Shown in pieces: positions 28,201-37,561 of a DNA stretch of 64,000 bases (its first letter is position 1; every line of letters starts with the position of its first letter). Source of the stretch: Nitrospira sp. (GTDB taxonomy: Bacteria > Nitrospirota > Nitrospiria > Nitrospirales > Nitrospiraceae). The DNA is taken from positions 1,964,001 through 2,028,000 of the forward strand of contig CP126123.1 in assembly GCA_030123605.1 (NCBI GenBank), given 5' to 3'. The notes beneath the pieces were generated by a model, which saw only the letters and a program-made list of their open reading frames with translations, was not told where the DNA came from and searched no databases. Position numbers and translations under genes: made by a program.

Positions 28201-28524
28201 ATGAGCGACTCCAACGACACCACCATTGCGTTGAACGTCCGATTGAAACCCTCTGATGCGTCTGCCCACCCGCGCGCGGCGAACTATTCGACTGTCGGTG
28301 TCGCGCAGAGCATTGCGTATCTCGATTTCGGCTTCATCGAGCCGGCGCTGTTGGCCGCCATCGCCAAGACGGCCCAGGACGGCCAAGCGGCACCGAAAGG
28401 CTTGGACGGGCATTTCGTGACACGCGTGGCGATGGACGTTGACGCTTTGACGCGGCTGCACCAGCAGATTCAGCAGGTGTTGGTGGGATTGCGCACAGCG
28501 CAGCAACCGAAAGCGAAATCCTGA
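28201..28524 (+). CDS. hypothetical protein heading the lipase/RTX array
   Basis: 107 aa with CCAAGGAGTG upstream. It is soluble, with no signal peptide, and ends in a helical part (DALTRLHQQIQQVLVGLRTAQQ). The centre (GVAQSIAYLDFGFIEPALLAAIAKT) is amphipathic. It ends 14 bp before the first lipoprotein gene and is probably the first gene of that operon. I do not recognise it; a cytoplasmic accessory factor for the lipases is one possibility. Confidence 0.6.
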   Translation: MSDSNDTTIALNVRLKPSDASAHPRAANYSTVGVAQSIAYLDFGFIEPALLAAIAKTAQDGQAAPKGLDGHFVTRVAMDVDALTRLHQQIQQVLVGLRTAQQPKAKS

Positions 28525-28541
28525 GGAAGGAGGGCGGCATG
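28525..28541 (+). promoter_or_regulatory. conserved leader and ribosome site of the lipoprotein genes
   Basis: The sequence GGAAGGAGGGCGGCATGA here recurs in variant form (roughly GAAAGGANNGCNGCATGA) before the lipoprotein genes at 32350, 33554, 36056 and 37558. In those four it is also the 3' end of the preceding lipase gene. It acts as ribosome site and looks like the joint of the duplicated cassette. Confidence 0.65.
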
Positions 28542-29276
28542 AAGAAGCCACAGAGGTTGCGATGGCTCTTCCCCGTAAGCACCCTGATTGCTGTTATTGA
28601 AATGAGTGCGTGCGCGCTGGTGGAGGCGCTACCGTTCGGCGGGGATACCTGGCAAGAAGAAGTGCTGCTCCATGACGGCAGCACGATCGTAGTTGAGCGT
28701 ACGGTCAAACGGGGTGGGCGGCATGAGGTCGGACAGAAGCCCTCATTCAAAGAACAGCGGCTGAGTTTTACCGTGCCCGGCAGTACTCAAACTATCACGT
28801 GGGAAGATCACCTCAGCCAGGATCTTGGGCAGGCGAATTTTCTGCCGATGGCGCTAGACATCGTGGGAGGCACGCCCTACCTCGTCGTCTACCCCATGGG
28901 CTGCCTGTCGTACAACAAATGGGGCCGGCCCAATCCGCCCTATGTGGTCTTCCAATACCGAGAGAAAGAGTGGAAGCGGATTCCGTTGCAAGAGCTTCCG
29001 ACAGAAATCACACGGCCCAATGTCCTCTTCTCTCAACCCGACGTCGAGATTGAACGATTCGGCAAGCGGATGATTACCGCAGACATGATCAAAGACGTGA
29101 TCGCAGGCTATCAACAGCCCGAATTCAAAACCCTGTTGCGGGAGCCTATGAAGGCGGGGTCAGAGGGAACCACGGTGAACTGCGAAGAGATGGTTCATTA
29201 CAAATGTGGTTGGTTTGGAACTAGCCCAGATGGGAAGTTCAATAAAGAGTTTGCTGATCGCATGTGTAACAAGTAA
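28539..29276 (+). CDS. array lipoprotein 1 (candidate lipase immunity or partner protein)
   Basis: 245 aa. A signal peptide ends in a lipobox with Cys25 (MSAC), and the +2 residue is Ala, which predicts outer-membrane sorting. The mature chain carries the family blocks EEVLLHDG, RGGRHEVGQ and YNKWGRPNPPYV and ends with a Cys-containing tail. Four paralogues follow in this array, each upstream of a lipase-like gene. Tle-type lipase effectors are often paired with lipoprotein immunity proteins, which is the main reason for suggesting that role. A folding or secretion partner is equally untested. Confidence 0.7.
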   Translation: MKKPQRLRWLFPVSTLIAVIEMSACALVEALPFGGDTWQEEVLLHDGSTIVVERTVKRGGRHEVGQKPSFKEQRLSFTVPGSTQTITWEDHLSQDLGQANFLPMALDIVGGTPYLVVYPMGCLSYNKWGRPNPPYVVFQYREKEWKRIPLQELPTEITRPNVLFSQPDVEIERFGKRMITADMIKDVIAGYQQPEFKTLLREPMKAGSEGTTVNCEEMVHYKCGWFGTSPDGKFNKEFADRMCNK

Positions 29277-29406
29277 CACAATTTAAAGGAGAGAAATAAT
29301 CATGGCTACCACAATCGAATATGCCTTGATGGCTGGAGCTTCGTACATTTCTACTCGTCCTGACATCAACAAATTTTGATCTTCCCCCGCTTTGGTGGAC
29401 ACCGGG

Positions 29407-30270
29407 TTACGCGACAGCGGCCCTTGCTTCGTACTCGGCTGGGGAGTGATAGCCGAGGGTCGAGTGGCGCCGCTGCCGAGTATAGAACACCTCGATATAC
29501 TCGAAGATGTCCTGTGTCGCCTCGCTCCGCGTCGCGTACTGCCGATGGTACACGAGTTCCCGCTTCAATGTTCCGAAGAAGCTCTCCACACAGGCATTGT
29601 CCCAGCAATTGCCTTTGCGACTCATGCTGGGAATGAGACCGTATTCATCAAGGACACGCTGGTAGCTCGTTGCGGCATACTGACTCCCACGGTCCGAATG
29701 GTGGAGAAGCCCTGCCGTGGGAGCCCGCTTCGCCAGCGCCATGGTGAGCGCCTGCTCGGTCAACTCGACCGTGATCCGTTGGCTCATGGCCCAACCGACC
29801 ACTCGGCGTGAGTACAGATCCAGCAGGACGGCCAGATACAGCCAACCTTCCAGGGGCCAGACGTACGTGATATCACCCGCCCACACCCGGTTGGGTGCCT
29901 CGACGGTGAAGGCCCGCTCAAGGGTATTCGCGGCTACGGGAAACCGATGCTGGGATTGGGTGGTGGCCCGCCATTTCGTCACCGTCTTGGCTCGAATCCC
30001 GTCCTGGCGCATCAGCCGGGCCACGCGATGCTCACCAATGCGGTACCCCTGTGTGACCAGAGCCTTCCAGATACGGGGACTCCCGGAGGTTTCGCGGGAT
30101 TCTCGATGGATCACCCGGATGACGGAGAGAGTCGTCCGGTCCGACACTGACCGGGCACTCTCTGGCCGTATACGCCATGCATAATAGCCCGCTGCCGAGA
30201 CGGCCAAGGCTCGACACATCAATCGGATCGGATAGCGACGGTCGTGTTCCTGAATGACTCGGTATCTCAT
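29407..30270 (-). CDS. IS3-family transposase OrfB (DDE integrase)
   Basis: 287 aa rve-type integrase. The catalytic region includes AGDITYV, HHSDRGSQYAA and the glutamate in NACVESFFGTLK, followed by the conserved YIEVFYTRQRRHSTLGY tail. Its ATG overlaps the orfA stop (ATGA), so the two are translationally coupled. Confidence 0.93.
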   Translation of the reverse strand: MRYRVIQEHDRRYPIRLMCRALAVSAAGYYAWRIRPESARSVSDRTTLSVIRVIHRESRETSGSPRIWKALVTQGYRIGEHRVARLMRQDGIRAKTVTKWRATTQSQHRFPVAANTLERAFTVEAPNRVWAGDITYVWPLEGWLYLAVLLDLYSRRVVGWAMSQRITVELTEQALTMALAKRAPTAGLLHHSDRGSQYAATSYQRVLDEYGLIPSMSRKGNCWDNACVESFFGTLKRELVYHRQYATRSEATQDIFEYIEVFYTRQRRHSTLGYHSPAEYEARAAVA

Positions 30271-30563
30271 CGCGACTCCTTCGCGAAGAACGCCGCCGCA
30301 CGCGTTAAAAAATCCCGTTCCTGCTTCAAGGTCGCGTGTTCTCGTCTCAGCCGCACCAGCTCTTCCTGTTCTGCCCGCATCGACTGGCGTGTGTGGCCCT
30401 GGCTCTCCGCCTGTTGCTGCTCAGCTCGCCAGCGGTAGAGCAGATGGTCGGCAATACCCAGATCTCTGGCGACTTGTGCGACCGGTCGTGCCGAGTCTCG
30501 GACCAACCGAACTGCTTCTGTCTTAAACTCTTCCGTATACTGCCGTCTGGTCTTGGTGCTCAT
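30267..30563 (-). CDS. IS3-family transposase OrfA
   Basis: 98 aa from the ATG at 30563 (MSTKTRRQYTEEF); an upstream in-frame start at 30581 is possible. It has the HTH of the HTH_Tnp_1 type (EFKTEAVRLVRDSARPVAQVARDLGI) and a C-terminal leucine-zipper-like helix (EELVRLRREHATLKQERDFL). It supplies DNA binding for the OrfAB transposase. Confidence 0.92.
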   Translation of the reverse strand: MSTKTRRQYTEEFKTEAVRLVRDSARPVAQVARDLGIADHLLYRWRAEQQQAESQGHTRQSMRAEQEELVRLRREHATLKQERDFLTRAAAFFAKESR

Positions 30564-32349
30564 CCTGTCCTCCGATTTCATCCTGTTCCTCCTTATACAG
30601 GTGTCTGTGAAATCGGGGGAAGGTCATTTCCAGTACCACAAGGATGGGTAGCCGTAACTAACCCGCCACACTTCCAAGATGATGCAACCGGCTTCGAAGC
30701 CATTTCTTTCCAACGAGGCAACGACATCGTCATTTCCTTTGCAGGTACGAATCCCAGCGATCTTTTAGGAGATATGGCAGCGAATATCGAGTTGGCTACC
30801 GGATTGGGCTCCGTCCAGTTGCTCCAAGCCGCCGAATACTACCTGCAGGTTCAGGCAGCGAATCCAAACGCCGCGATTACCTTCACCGGGCATAGTTTGG
30901 GCGGCGGGCTAGCGGCGCTGATGGGTGTGTTCTTCGGCAAGCAGGCCGTGACCTTCGATCAAGCACCATTTGCCAATTCGGCGGAGGCCAGTCTCCTCTC
31001 GCCGGATGTGGCGGCCAATCTTCTCGGCCACCTAGTCGCCCAAGTGAATCAGGACGGGAGTCGAAAGTATAGTGATGCTGCGTTGCAAGGGTTGACGGAC
31101 TTTCTCACGCTCCGTGCCGCCATGGCTCCCGGCGAGATCCCCAACACCAGTTTGGTGACGAGTATCAACGTAGGCGGTGAGTTTCTCTCCGGGGTGCCCT
31201 GGAATATCCAAGATCGCATCGGCAGTCCTCCTACATCCCCACTCATGCTCCAGACGTCTCCAGGTTTGATCTTCATTCGCAGGCCCTCTTAACCGCTTTC
31301 TTACAGAGTATGCAGACGGCCCTCTCTGGAGAGACGTTGAACGGTGTCACGTTCAAGCTCACAAATCTGGTGGAGATGATCTTTTCCCGCGATCTCTATC
31401 GTTTCGATACCGACACGCCGAACCGGAACTTTCTCGAACGGCTTGTGCAGAATGAACAGGGCAACGCGATGGTGACACGGTTCACTGAGGACCTGTGGAA
31501 GTTGGCGCAGGACGGTGGCTTGACGATGGCTGACCAGCTTCGCCTCGGTGAAGCTGGTCAGCCAGACCCTCATCGCCTTTGCGATGCAGATGTACTACAC
31601 CGAGACGTCGACGAGCGCCGGCTACAACCAAGAACTCTTTACCGACCTGGCTGCTGACGACATAGGCGGTGGCGGGATCCGATTCGATCTGGCGGATGTC
31701 GCTGCCGACCTGACTGACGCGAAGAGATACAATCTGTACTTCCACAACTACCTGGCCAACTCCTTTTCGCCCGGGGACCGAGATCGGATTGAATCGTTAC
31801 TGCCGGGATTGCGCGACTGGTATGTGCAGGCGGGACAAAGCGGGATGAATGCAACCGACACCCAGAACCGTGGCGCGTTCATGCTGGGTGGTCGCGGCGC
31901 CGATTCACTGACCGGCGGGACTGGTGCCGATTTGCTGGTGGGGAATACAGGCCATGACAGCTTAACGGGCGGGGTTGGGACCGACACGTTATTGGGCGGC
32001 ACAGGGTTCGACCGGTATTACTACACCACCGGCGATGGGAACGATCGGATTGAAGACTCGGATGCCGATGGCGGAATGACCGGCTCGGTTCCACTCCCCT
32101 CTTTAGAAGGCTTTCGCTCGCGATTCACTTTCGGGCAGATTCCATCCGGCCGACTCCAGATGCCGCATCGGAGCGAAGGAGCGCTTGACAGCTATCGACG
32201 GCCTCTTATGGCTCTATCAAGTGTGAAATGTCGGGGACGGATTTGGTGATGAAGCTGAACAACGATATGATTCTGACAGTCAACGAGAACTTTCAGAGCA
32301 GCCAACTCAGGATACGATTAAGCGAGGAGATGATGGAAAGGATGGCGGC

Positions 32350-33048
32350 ATGAGGAACCTCTATGGGCTGCGATGGCTTTTTCATGTAAGCGCTGTGATC
32401 GTTGTGGCTGAGATTTGCGCGTGTGCAGTTGTAGGTGCTCTACCGTTCGGCGGCGATAGCTGGCAAGAAGAGGTACTGCTTCATGATGGGCGCAAGCTGG
32501 TTGTCGAGCGGTCGCAAAGTTATGGGGGGGGGCACGAAATCGGACAACCGTCACCGATCAAAGAACATTCCATCGCGTTCATGCTACCAGAATCAGGAAA
32601 GCGTATCACCTGGACCAGCGAATACGACGAGAGCCTTGGAGGAACCAATTTAAAGCCGCTTGCGCTGCATATTCTCAAGAACACCCCATACATCGTCGTG
32701 ACACCAAATTTAATGTTGTCTTACAACAAGTGGGGACGTCCAAATCCTCCTTACGTTTTCTTCAAATATGAAGATGGCGGATGGAAACGTATTGGAATAG
32801 AAACATTCCCTCCTGAATTTAAGAACATCAATTTGGTGATAAGTACGTTGGCCCACCGAAAAATACTTAATCATCAAGGCTTTGTGTCGTTGGAGATGGT
32901 TGCGAAGCTGAACAGCAGTTTGACGCAAGTGGAATACAAAACTATCCACCGCGCGCCGTTGGAACATTGGAAGCTACGTCCTGAATCCAAGGGCCCTACA
33001 ACGCCATCTCCGATGATGCCAGCGGAGACGACACAGGGTAATCAATGA
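32350..33048 (+). CDS. array lipoprotein 2
   Basis: 232 aa. Signal peptide with Cys25 (EICAC; Cys23 also present) and Ala at +2. It keeps EEVLLHDG, GGHEIGQ and YNKWGRPNPPYV, but the tail differs from paralogue 1 and lacks the VNCEE region. Its start codon overlaps the stop of the broken unit-1 lipase gene (ATGA), and a GAAAGGA site lies inside that gene's end. A truncated lipase gene follows 47 bp on. Confidence 0.7.
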   Translation: MRNLYGLRWLFHVSAVIVVAEICACAVVGALPFGGDSWQEEVLLHDGRKLVVERSQSYGGGHEIGQPSPIKEHSIAFMLPESGKRITWTSEYDESLGGTNLKPLALHILKNTPYIVVTPNLMLSYNKWGRPNPPYVFFKYEDGGWKRIGIETFPPEFKNINLVISTLAHRKILNHQGFVSLEMVAKLNSSLTQVEYKTIHRAPLEHWKLRPESKGPTTPSPMMPAETTQGNQ

Positions 33049-33095
33049 TCAGATTCTAGACTTGAACGGGTTAGTACAAGAAACAGGAGGATATG

Positions 33096-33557
33096 ATGGC
33101 AACCGAGGTTGAATATGCACTGATGGCAGGACGGGTTTATCAATCTACTCGCGCCACAATCAATTGGCTTCCCGATCCACAATCGTTGGGTTGGACGGAG
33201 GAGCACGTTCCACAACCACAATCTAGCGGCTTCGAGGCTGCGGCATTCCAGAAGGGCAACGAGATTGTTATCTCGTTTGCGGGTACGGGATCAAATGTGG
33301 ATTGGTGGGCCAATGCCGGTGGGTTCTTCGGGGTAACGACCGAGCAACTCCGGCAAGCGGCTGATTATTATCTCCAAGTCAAAGCTACCCATCCAGGAGC
33401 AATCATTCATCTTACCGGTCATTCCTTGGGCGGTGGGTTGGCTTCATTGATGGCAGTGTTTTTTGATGAGAGCGCCGTCACCTTTGACCAAGCTCCCTTT
33501 ACCAGATCAGCAAAGCTGAACGTGCTCAGAAATTCTCTCGAAAGGATCGCCGCATGA
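33096..33557 (+). CDS. truncated lipase-like protein of unit 2
   Basis: 153 aa from the ATG at 33096 (AGGAGG 5 nt upstream); an ATG at 33093 is alternative. It begins ATEVEYALMAG and contains the class-3-lipase nucleophile motif GHSLGGG with Ser110. It stops after FDQAPF with a short foreign tail ending ERIAA, so it lacks the later conserved DLH segment and all RTX repeats. An active enzyme or T1SS export is unlikely. About 250 bp are almost identical to the unit-5 gene. Confidence 0.7.
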   Translation: MATEVEYALMAGRVYQSTRATINWLPDPQSLGWTEEHVPQPQSSGFEAAAFQKGNEIVISFAGTGSNVDWWANAGGFFGVTTEQLRQAADYYLQVKATHPGAIIHLTGHSLGGGLASLMAVFFDESAVTFDQAPFTRSAKLNVLRNSLERIAA

Positions 33558-34294
33558 GAAACGCATACGAATGGCGACGACTGTTGCTGCTAATCGGTTT
33601 GGTCAGCGGTCTCGATATGAGTGGATGTGCAGGAGTGGGCGCTCTGCCGTTCTGCGATCCAAGCTGGAAAGAAGAGGTGCTTTTGCACGATGGCAGTAAG
33701 GTCGTTGTCAAGCGGTCGCAAAGTTACGGAGGGCGGCATGAACCCGGACAATCATCGCCTATTAAAGAACAAACGCTGACGTTTACCGTACCCAATACCG
33801 GCACAACCCTTGAGTTTAAGAGCGACTATGGCGAAGACATTGGGCGTGCCAACTTCGAGCTGCTGGCGCTGCATATTTTCCACGGCACCCCGTACATCGT
33901 GACCGCGCCAAATTTATGTCTGTCGTATAACAAATGGGGACGACCAAACCCGCCGTACGTGCTTTTCCGATATGACAGCAAGGCATGGCAACGCATCCCG
34001 TTGGAAGAACTCCCGGGAGAATTCAAGGACATCAATTTGGTCGTCAATTCCAAAGGTAAGGAGAAAATCCTCACGGCACAGTCCATGGTTACCGCCGAGC
34101 TTGTCAAGAAACTGAACGGTGAGTTGGAACAACCTGAATACAAGACCATCCTGCGGGAGATCGTGAAACTAGGGGGGGCTTCCTTAGTTAATTGCGAGGA
34201 GAGGATTAGAGTTAAAGATGGGTGGATTTCTCCGGGTGGTTCAAAAGCCCCCATTCCTATGGTACCACGCGCTCCAATTGACGTTACGAAATGA
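33554..34294 (+). CDS. array lipoprotein 3
   Basis: 246 aa with Cys25 (MSGC) and Ala at +2. Family blocks KEEVLLHDG, YGGRHEPGQ and YNKWGRPNPPYV are present, and the tail has VNCEER. It overlaps the end of the truncated unit-2 lipase gene by ATGA and precedes the 572-aa lipase/RTX gene by 46 bp. Confidence 0.7.
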   Translation: MRNAYEWRRLLLLIGLVSGLDMSGCAGVGALPFCDPSWKEEVLLHDGSKVVVKRSQSYGGRHEPGQSSPIKEQTLTFTVPNTGTTLEFKSDYGEDIGRANFELLALHIFHGTPYIVTAPNLCLSYNKWGRPNPPYVLFRYDSKAWQRIPLEELPGEFKDINLVVNSKGKEKILTAQSMVTAELVKKLNGELEQPEYKTILREIVKLGGASLVNCEERIRVKDGWISPGGSKAPIPMVPRAPIDVTK

Positions 34295-34340
34295 AGTTTG
34301 TAACCAATTAGTGAACTCGAAATTTTGAGGAGAGTAAATC

Positions 34341-36059
34341 ATGCCTTCAACACTCGATTACGCGTTAATGGCCGGCGCTTCTTATATTGATACTCGTGGT
34401 CTAACTAATCGGTTTCCAGTTCCGGATAATTGGGTTAGCTTCAAGCATGAATCTGGGTCTAGTGGTTTTGAGGCGATCTCTTTTGTGAAAGGCACCGAGA
34501 TCGTCATCTCCTATGCTGGTACCTATGCCAAAGACCTCACGGGAGACATGATTGCGGACTTTAACCTCGCCACAGGTCTTGGGTCTGCACAACTCTTGCA
34601 GGCAGCCCAATATTACCTACAGGTCAAGGCTGAAAATCCCACTGCAACGAGCATTACGTTCACTGGGCACAGTTTGGGTGGGGGGCTGGCGGCTCTGATG
34701 GGCGTGTTCTTCGGGAAACAGGCGATGACGTTCGACCAGGCGCCGTTTGCGAATTCAGCGGAGGCCAGTCTTATCACGCCGGATGTGGCGGCCAATCTCA
34801 AAGCCGACTTGCTCGCCAGCGGCCGCACCGAAGCTGACCTCGTCGGTCTGACCAACTTCTTGCAACTGCGTGCCACTAATGGCGGCATTCCCAATTCCAA
34901 CTTGGTGACTAACATCAATGTACAGGGTGAATTCCTGTCCGGGGTGCCCTGGAATATTCCGGACCGTATCGGCAACACCCTCTTCGACATTAACAACAGT
35001 GCGCCTGGCGTGTCAGGTGACGATCTGCATGCGCAGTCCTTGCTCACCGCATTCCTGCAAAGTAAAGAGACGGCTGTGGCAGGCAAGACGCTGAACCAGG
35101 TGACGGGCGAACTCACCGACTTGTTGAGAATGGTGTTTGATCAGAATTTATTTGCGAACGAGACTGACACGAACCAGAGAAATTTCCTCGACCATCTCGT
35201 TCGACATCAAGTAGGTGTACAAGGCTCATTTGCTGCGGATGCGATGGTGACCCGGTTCACTGAGGACCTGTGGAAGTTGGCGCAGGACGGTGGCTTGACG
35301 ATGGCGGATGATGCCTTTGCCTCAGTCAAACTGGTCAGCCAGACCCTCATCGCCTTTGCGATACAGAAGTACTACACCGAGACGTCGACGAGCGCCGGCT
35401 ACAACCAAGAACTCTTTACCGACCTGGCTGCTGACGACATAGGCGGTGGCGGGATCCGATTCGATCTGGCGGATGTCGCTGCCGACCTGACTGACGCGAA
35501 GGGATACAATCTGTACTTCCACAACTACCTGGCGAACTCATTTTCAAGCAGCGATCGTGACAGGATTGAATCATTGCTCCCGGTTCTGCGTGATTGGTAC
35601 GTGCAGGCCGGATCGGGTGGGATGGATGCCACGGATACCCAGAACCGCAGCGCGTTCATGCTGGGTGGTCGCGGCGCCGATTCGCTGACCGGCGGGACTG
35701 AAGCCGATCTGCTGGTGGGAAATGAGGGGCATGATCGTCTGGCGGGCGAAGGCGGGACCGACACGCTACTGGGCGGCACGGGGTTCGACCGTTACTACTG
35801 GGAGACCGGCGACGGGCACGACCGAATCGAGGACTCCGATGCGAGCGGCGTGATTGTCGTCAATGGCCAGACGCTCACGGGGGGAATCAAGAAGGCCGGA
35901 CAGACGGATTGGACCAGCTCGGACGGCACCATCACGTATGAAATGTCGGGGACGGATTTGGTGGTCAAGCTGACCGGCACGACGATCCTGACCGTCAACG
36001 AGGACTTTCAGAGCGGACAGTTCGGGAGAGCAGACGTTCGAGAAAAGATAGCGGCATGA
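34341..36059 (+). CDS. lipase/RTX protein of unit 3 (shortened)
   Basis: 572 aa. Residues of about 1-240 are the lipase-like domain with GHSLGGG (Ser111) and the conserved DLH (His230) that could supply the catalytic histidine. A middle region (residues 300-430) is shared with units 1 and 5. One RTX block with GGRGADSLTGG-type repeats follows near 437-495, then an HCBP-like stretch (YEMSGTDLVVKL). The chain ends right after FQSGQFG with the joint sequence REKIAA, so the long repeat region and C-terminal secretion signal of unit 5 are absent. Confidence 0.78.
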   Translation: MPSTLDYALMAGASYIDTRGLTNRFPVPDNWVSFKHESGSSGFEAISFVKGTEIVISYAGTYAKDLTGDMIADFNLATGLGSAQLLQAAQYYLQVKAENPTATSITFTGHSLGGGLAALMGVFFGKQAMTFDQAPFANSAEASLITPDVAANLKADLLASGRTEADLVGLTNFLQLRATNGGIPNSNLVTNINVQGEFLSGVPWNIPDRIGNTLFDINNSAPGVSGDDLHAQSLLTAFLQSKETAVAGKTLNQVTGELTDLLRMVFDQNLFANETDTNQRNFLDHLVRHQVGVQGSFAADAMVTRFTEDLWKLAQDGGLTMADDAFASVKLVSQTLIAFAIQKYYTETSTSAGYNQELFTDLAADDIGGGGIRFDLADVAADLTDAKGYNLYFHNYLANSFSSSDRDRIESLLPVLRDWYVQAGSGGMDATDTQNRSAFMLGGRGADSLTGGTEADLLVGNEGHDRLAGEGGTDTLLGGTGFDRYYWETGDGHDRIEDSDASGVIVVNGQTLTGGIKKAGQTDWTSSDGTITYEMSGTDLVVKLTGTTILTVNEDFQSGQFGRADVREKIAA

Positions 36060-36787
36060 CAAAAACACATGGGCGGCGGTGGTGCTTCTGTCTAACCGCG
36101 CTGATCGTTGTAACCGAGATGAGTGCCTGCGCGCTGGTGGGGGCGCTACCGTTCGGTGGCGACAGTTGGCAAGAAGAAGTGCTGCTCCATGAGGGCAGCA
36201 CGATCGTGGTTGAGCGTACGGTTGAACGAGGCGGGCGGCATGAGGTCGGACAACCGCCCCCGATCAAAGAGCAGACCATTACCTTCACGCTGCCGGAGTC
36301 AAAGACGCGCATGACGTGGACCAGCGAGTATGGGGAAGACATCGGGCGCACCAATTTTCTCCTGCTGGCCGTGCATGTCTTGAACGGGACACCGTACCTC
36401 GTGACGGAGCCCAATCTCTGTCTCGCGTATAACAAGTGGGGACGCCCGAACCCGCCCTACGTGGTCTTCAAATACGACGGCACCGCGTGGCAGCGTATTC
36501 CGCTGGCAGATCTTCCTGTCGAGTTCACCACTCTGAATGTCGTGATCAGCCTGGATTCAGGGATTGTTCAGAAAATGGTCAAGCGGGGGCTTGTACCGGT
36601 AGAGGAGATCCGAAAGCTCAATCGCGCCCTCCCGCAGCCCGAATTCAAAACCCTCTTGCGGGAGCCGGTGAAGATAGGATCAGAGGGAACTGCTGTGAAC
36701 TGTCCCGAAATGGTTTTCTACAAAGGAGCATGGGTTGGACCCGGCGATTCCATTGGCAAGCGGATGAGGGATCGAGAATCGAAGTAG
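36056..36787 (+). CDS. array lipoprotein 4
   Basis: 243 aa with Cys25 (MSAC) and Ala at +2. It contains EEVLLHEG, RGGRHEVGQ and YNKWGRPNPPYV, and a VNCPEM tail like paralogue 1, to which it is closest by eye. It overlaps the unit-3 lipase gene by ATGA. The truncated unit-4 lipase gene follows 33 bp downstream. Confidence 0.7.
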   Translation: MTKTHGRRWCFCLTALIVVTEMSACALVGALPFGGDSWQEEVLLHEGSTIVVERTVERGGRHEVGQPPPIKEQTITFTLPESKTRMTWTSEYGEDIGRTNFLLLAVHVLNGTPYLVTEPNLCLAYNKWGRPNPPYVVFKYDGTAWQRIPLADLPVEFTTLNVVISLDSGIVQKMVKRGLVPVEEIRKLNRALPQPEFKTLLREPVKIGSEGTAVNCPEMVFYKGAWVGPGDSIGKRMRDRESK

Positions 36788-36820
36788 GTGTTCGATGGAC
36801 CTTTCACTGAAGAGGTAATT

Positions 36821-37561
36821 ATGACTGTGGAACTTTCCGACTATGCGCTCATGGCTGGTGCTTCCTACATTTCCACCCGTCACGACGTTAATAAATTCCC
36901 AATTCCAAGTAACTGGGCAGTCATAACAAATCCAGATTCGTATGCTAGAGATCCGAACACTGGCTTCGAGGCGATTTCCTTCCAGCGCGGCAACGAAATC
37001 GTGATCTCCTTTGCCGGCACAAATCCCAACGATGGCATCCTCCCTCCCGGACCGGACAACACCGCGAATATCGGCTTGGCTAGCGGTGTGGGCTCCGTCC
37101 AGTTGCTCCAGGCCGCCGAATACTACCTGCAAGTCAAGGCAGCCAATCCCAATGCCACCATCACCTTCACCGGCCATAGTTTGGGCGGGGGGCTCGCGGC
37201 CTTGATGGGGGTGTTCTTCGGCAAACAGGCGGTCATCTTCGACCAAGCGCCGTTTGCCAACTCAGCGGAACTCAATCTGCTCACTCCCAATGTGGCGGCG
37301 AATCTCAAAGCCGACCTACTGGCTCACGGCTATAGCGAGGCCGCGTTGCAAGGGTTGACCGACTTTCTCAGTATACGCGCCGCCCTACCTCTTGGTGAGA
37401 TTCCAAATGCCAGTTTGGTGACAAGCATCAATGTGCAGGGGGAATTCTTGTCTGGGGTGCCCTGGAACCTACCGGATCGGATTGGCCTCATTAGGACGAA
37501 GCACGTCTGTGCGGAAGATCTCTTCACGTCGACGTTCGACTTGGAAAGGAGCGCAGCATGA
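36821..37561 (+). CDS. truncated lipase-like protein of unit 4
   Basis: 246 aa from the ATG at 36821; an upstream in-frame start at 36788 is less likely by comparison with paralogues. It contains YALMAG, the nucleophile motif GHSLGGG (Ser120) and GVPWNLPDRIG, then diverges into a 25-residue tail ending ERSAA. The conserved DLH segment and RTX repeats are missing. It may be a dead remnant or a domain-only product. Its ending overlaps lipoprotein 5 by ATGA. Confidence 0.7.
   Translation: MTVELSDYALMAGASYISTRHDVNKFPIPSNWAVITNPDSYARDPNTGFEAISFQRGNEIVISFAGTNPNDGILPPGPDNTANIGLASGVGSVQLLQAAEYYLQVKAANPNATITFTGHSLGGGLAALMGVFFGKQAVIFDQAPFANSAELNLLTPNVAANLKADLLAHGYSEAALQGLTDFLSIRAALPLGEIPNASLVTSINVQGEFLSGVPWNLPDRIGLIRTKHVCAEDLFTSTFDLERSAA

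Larger units (their letters stand above)
29377..30626 (-). mobile_element. IS3-family insertion sequence
   Basis: 1250 bp bounded by imperfect terminal inverted repeats (TGATCTTCCCCCG and, inverted at the right end, TGACCTTCCCCCG). The 3-bp target duplication TTT lies at 29374-29376 and 30627-30629. It carries orfA and orfB on the minus strand and has hit the 5' end of the first lipase gene. The complete ORFs suggest it could still be active. Confidence 0.92.
29302..32353 (+). pseudogene. lipase/RTX gene of unit 1, broken by an IS and frameshifts
   Basis: The start (MATTIEYALMAGASYIS) is cut after codon 25 by an IS3-family element at 29377. Removing the element and one copy of the 3-bp duplication joins INKF to PVPQGW in frame. 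The lipase part then runs to about 31240 (GHSLGGG is intact), is followed by a frameshift near 31220-31250, a second near 31533-31550, and several lesions after 32070. A degraded RTX/HCBP end (EMSGTDLVMKL) runs to the ATGA junction at 32350. A functional product is very unlikely. Confidence 0.85.
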
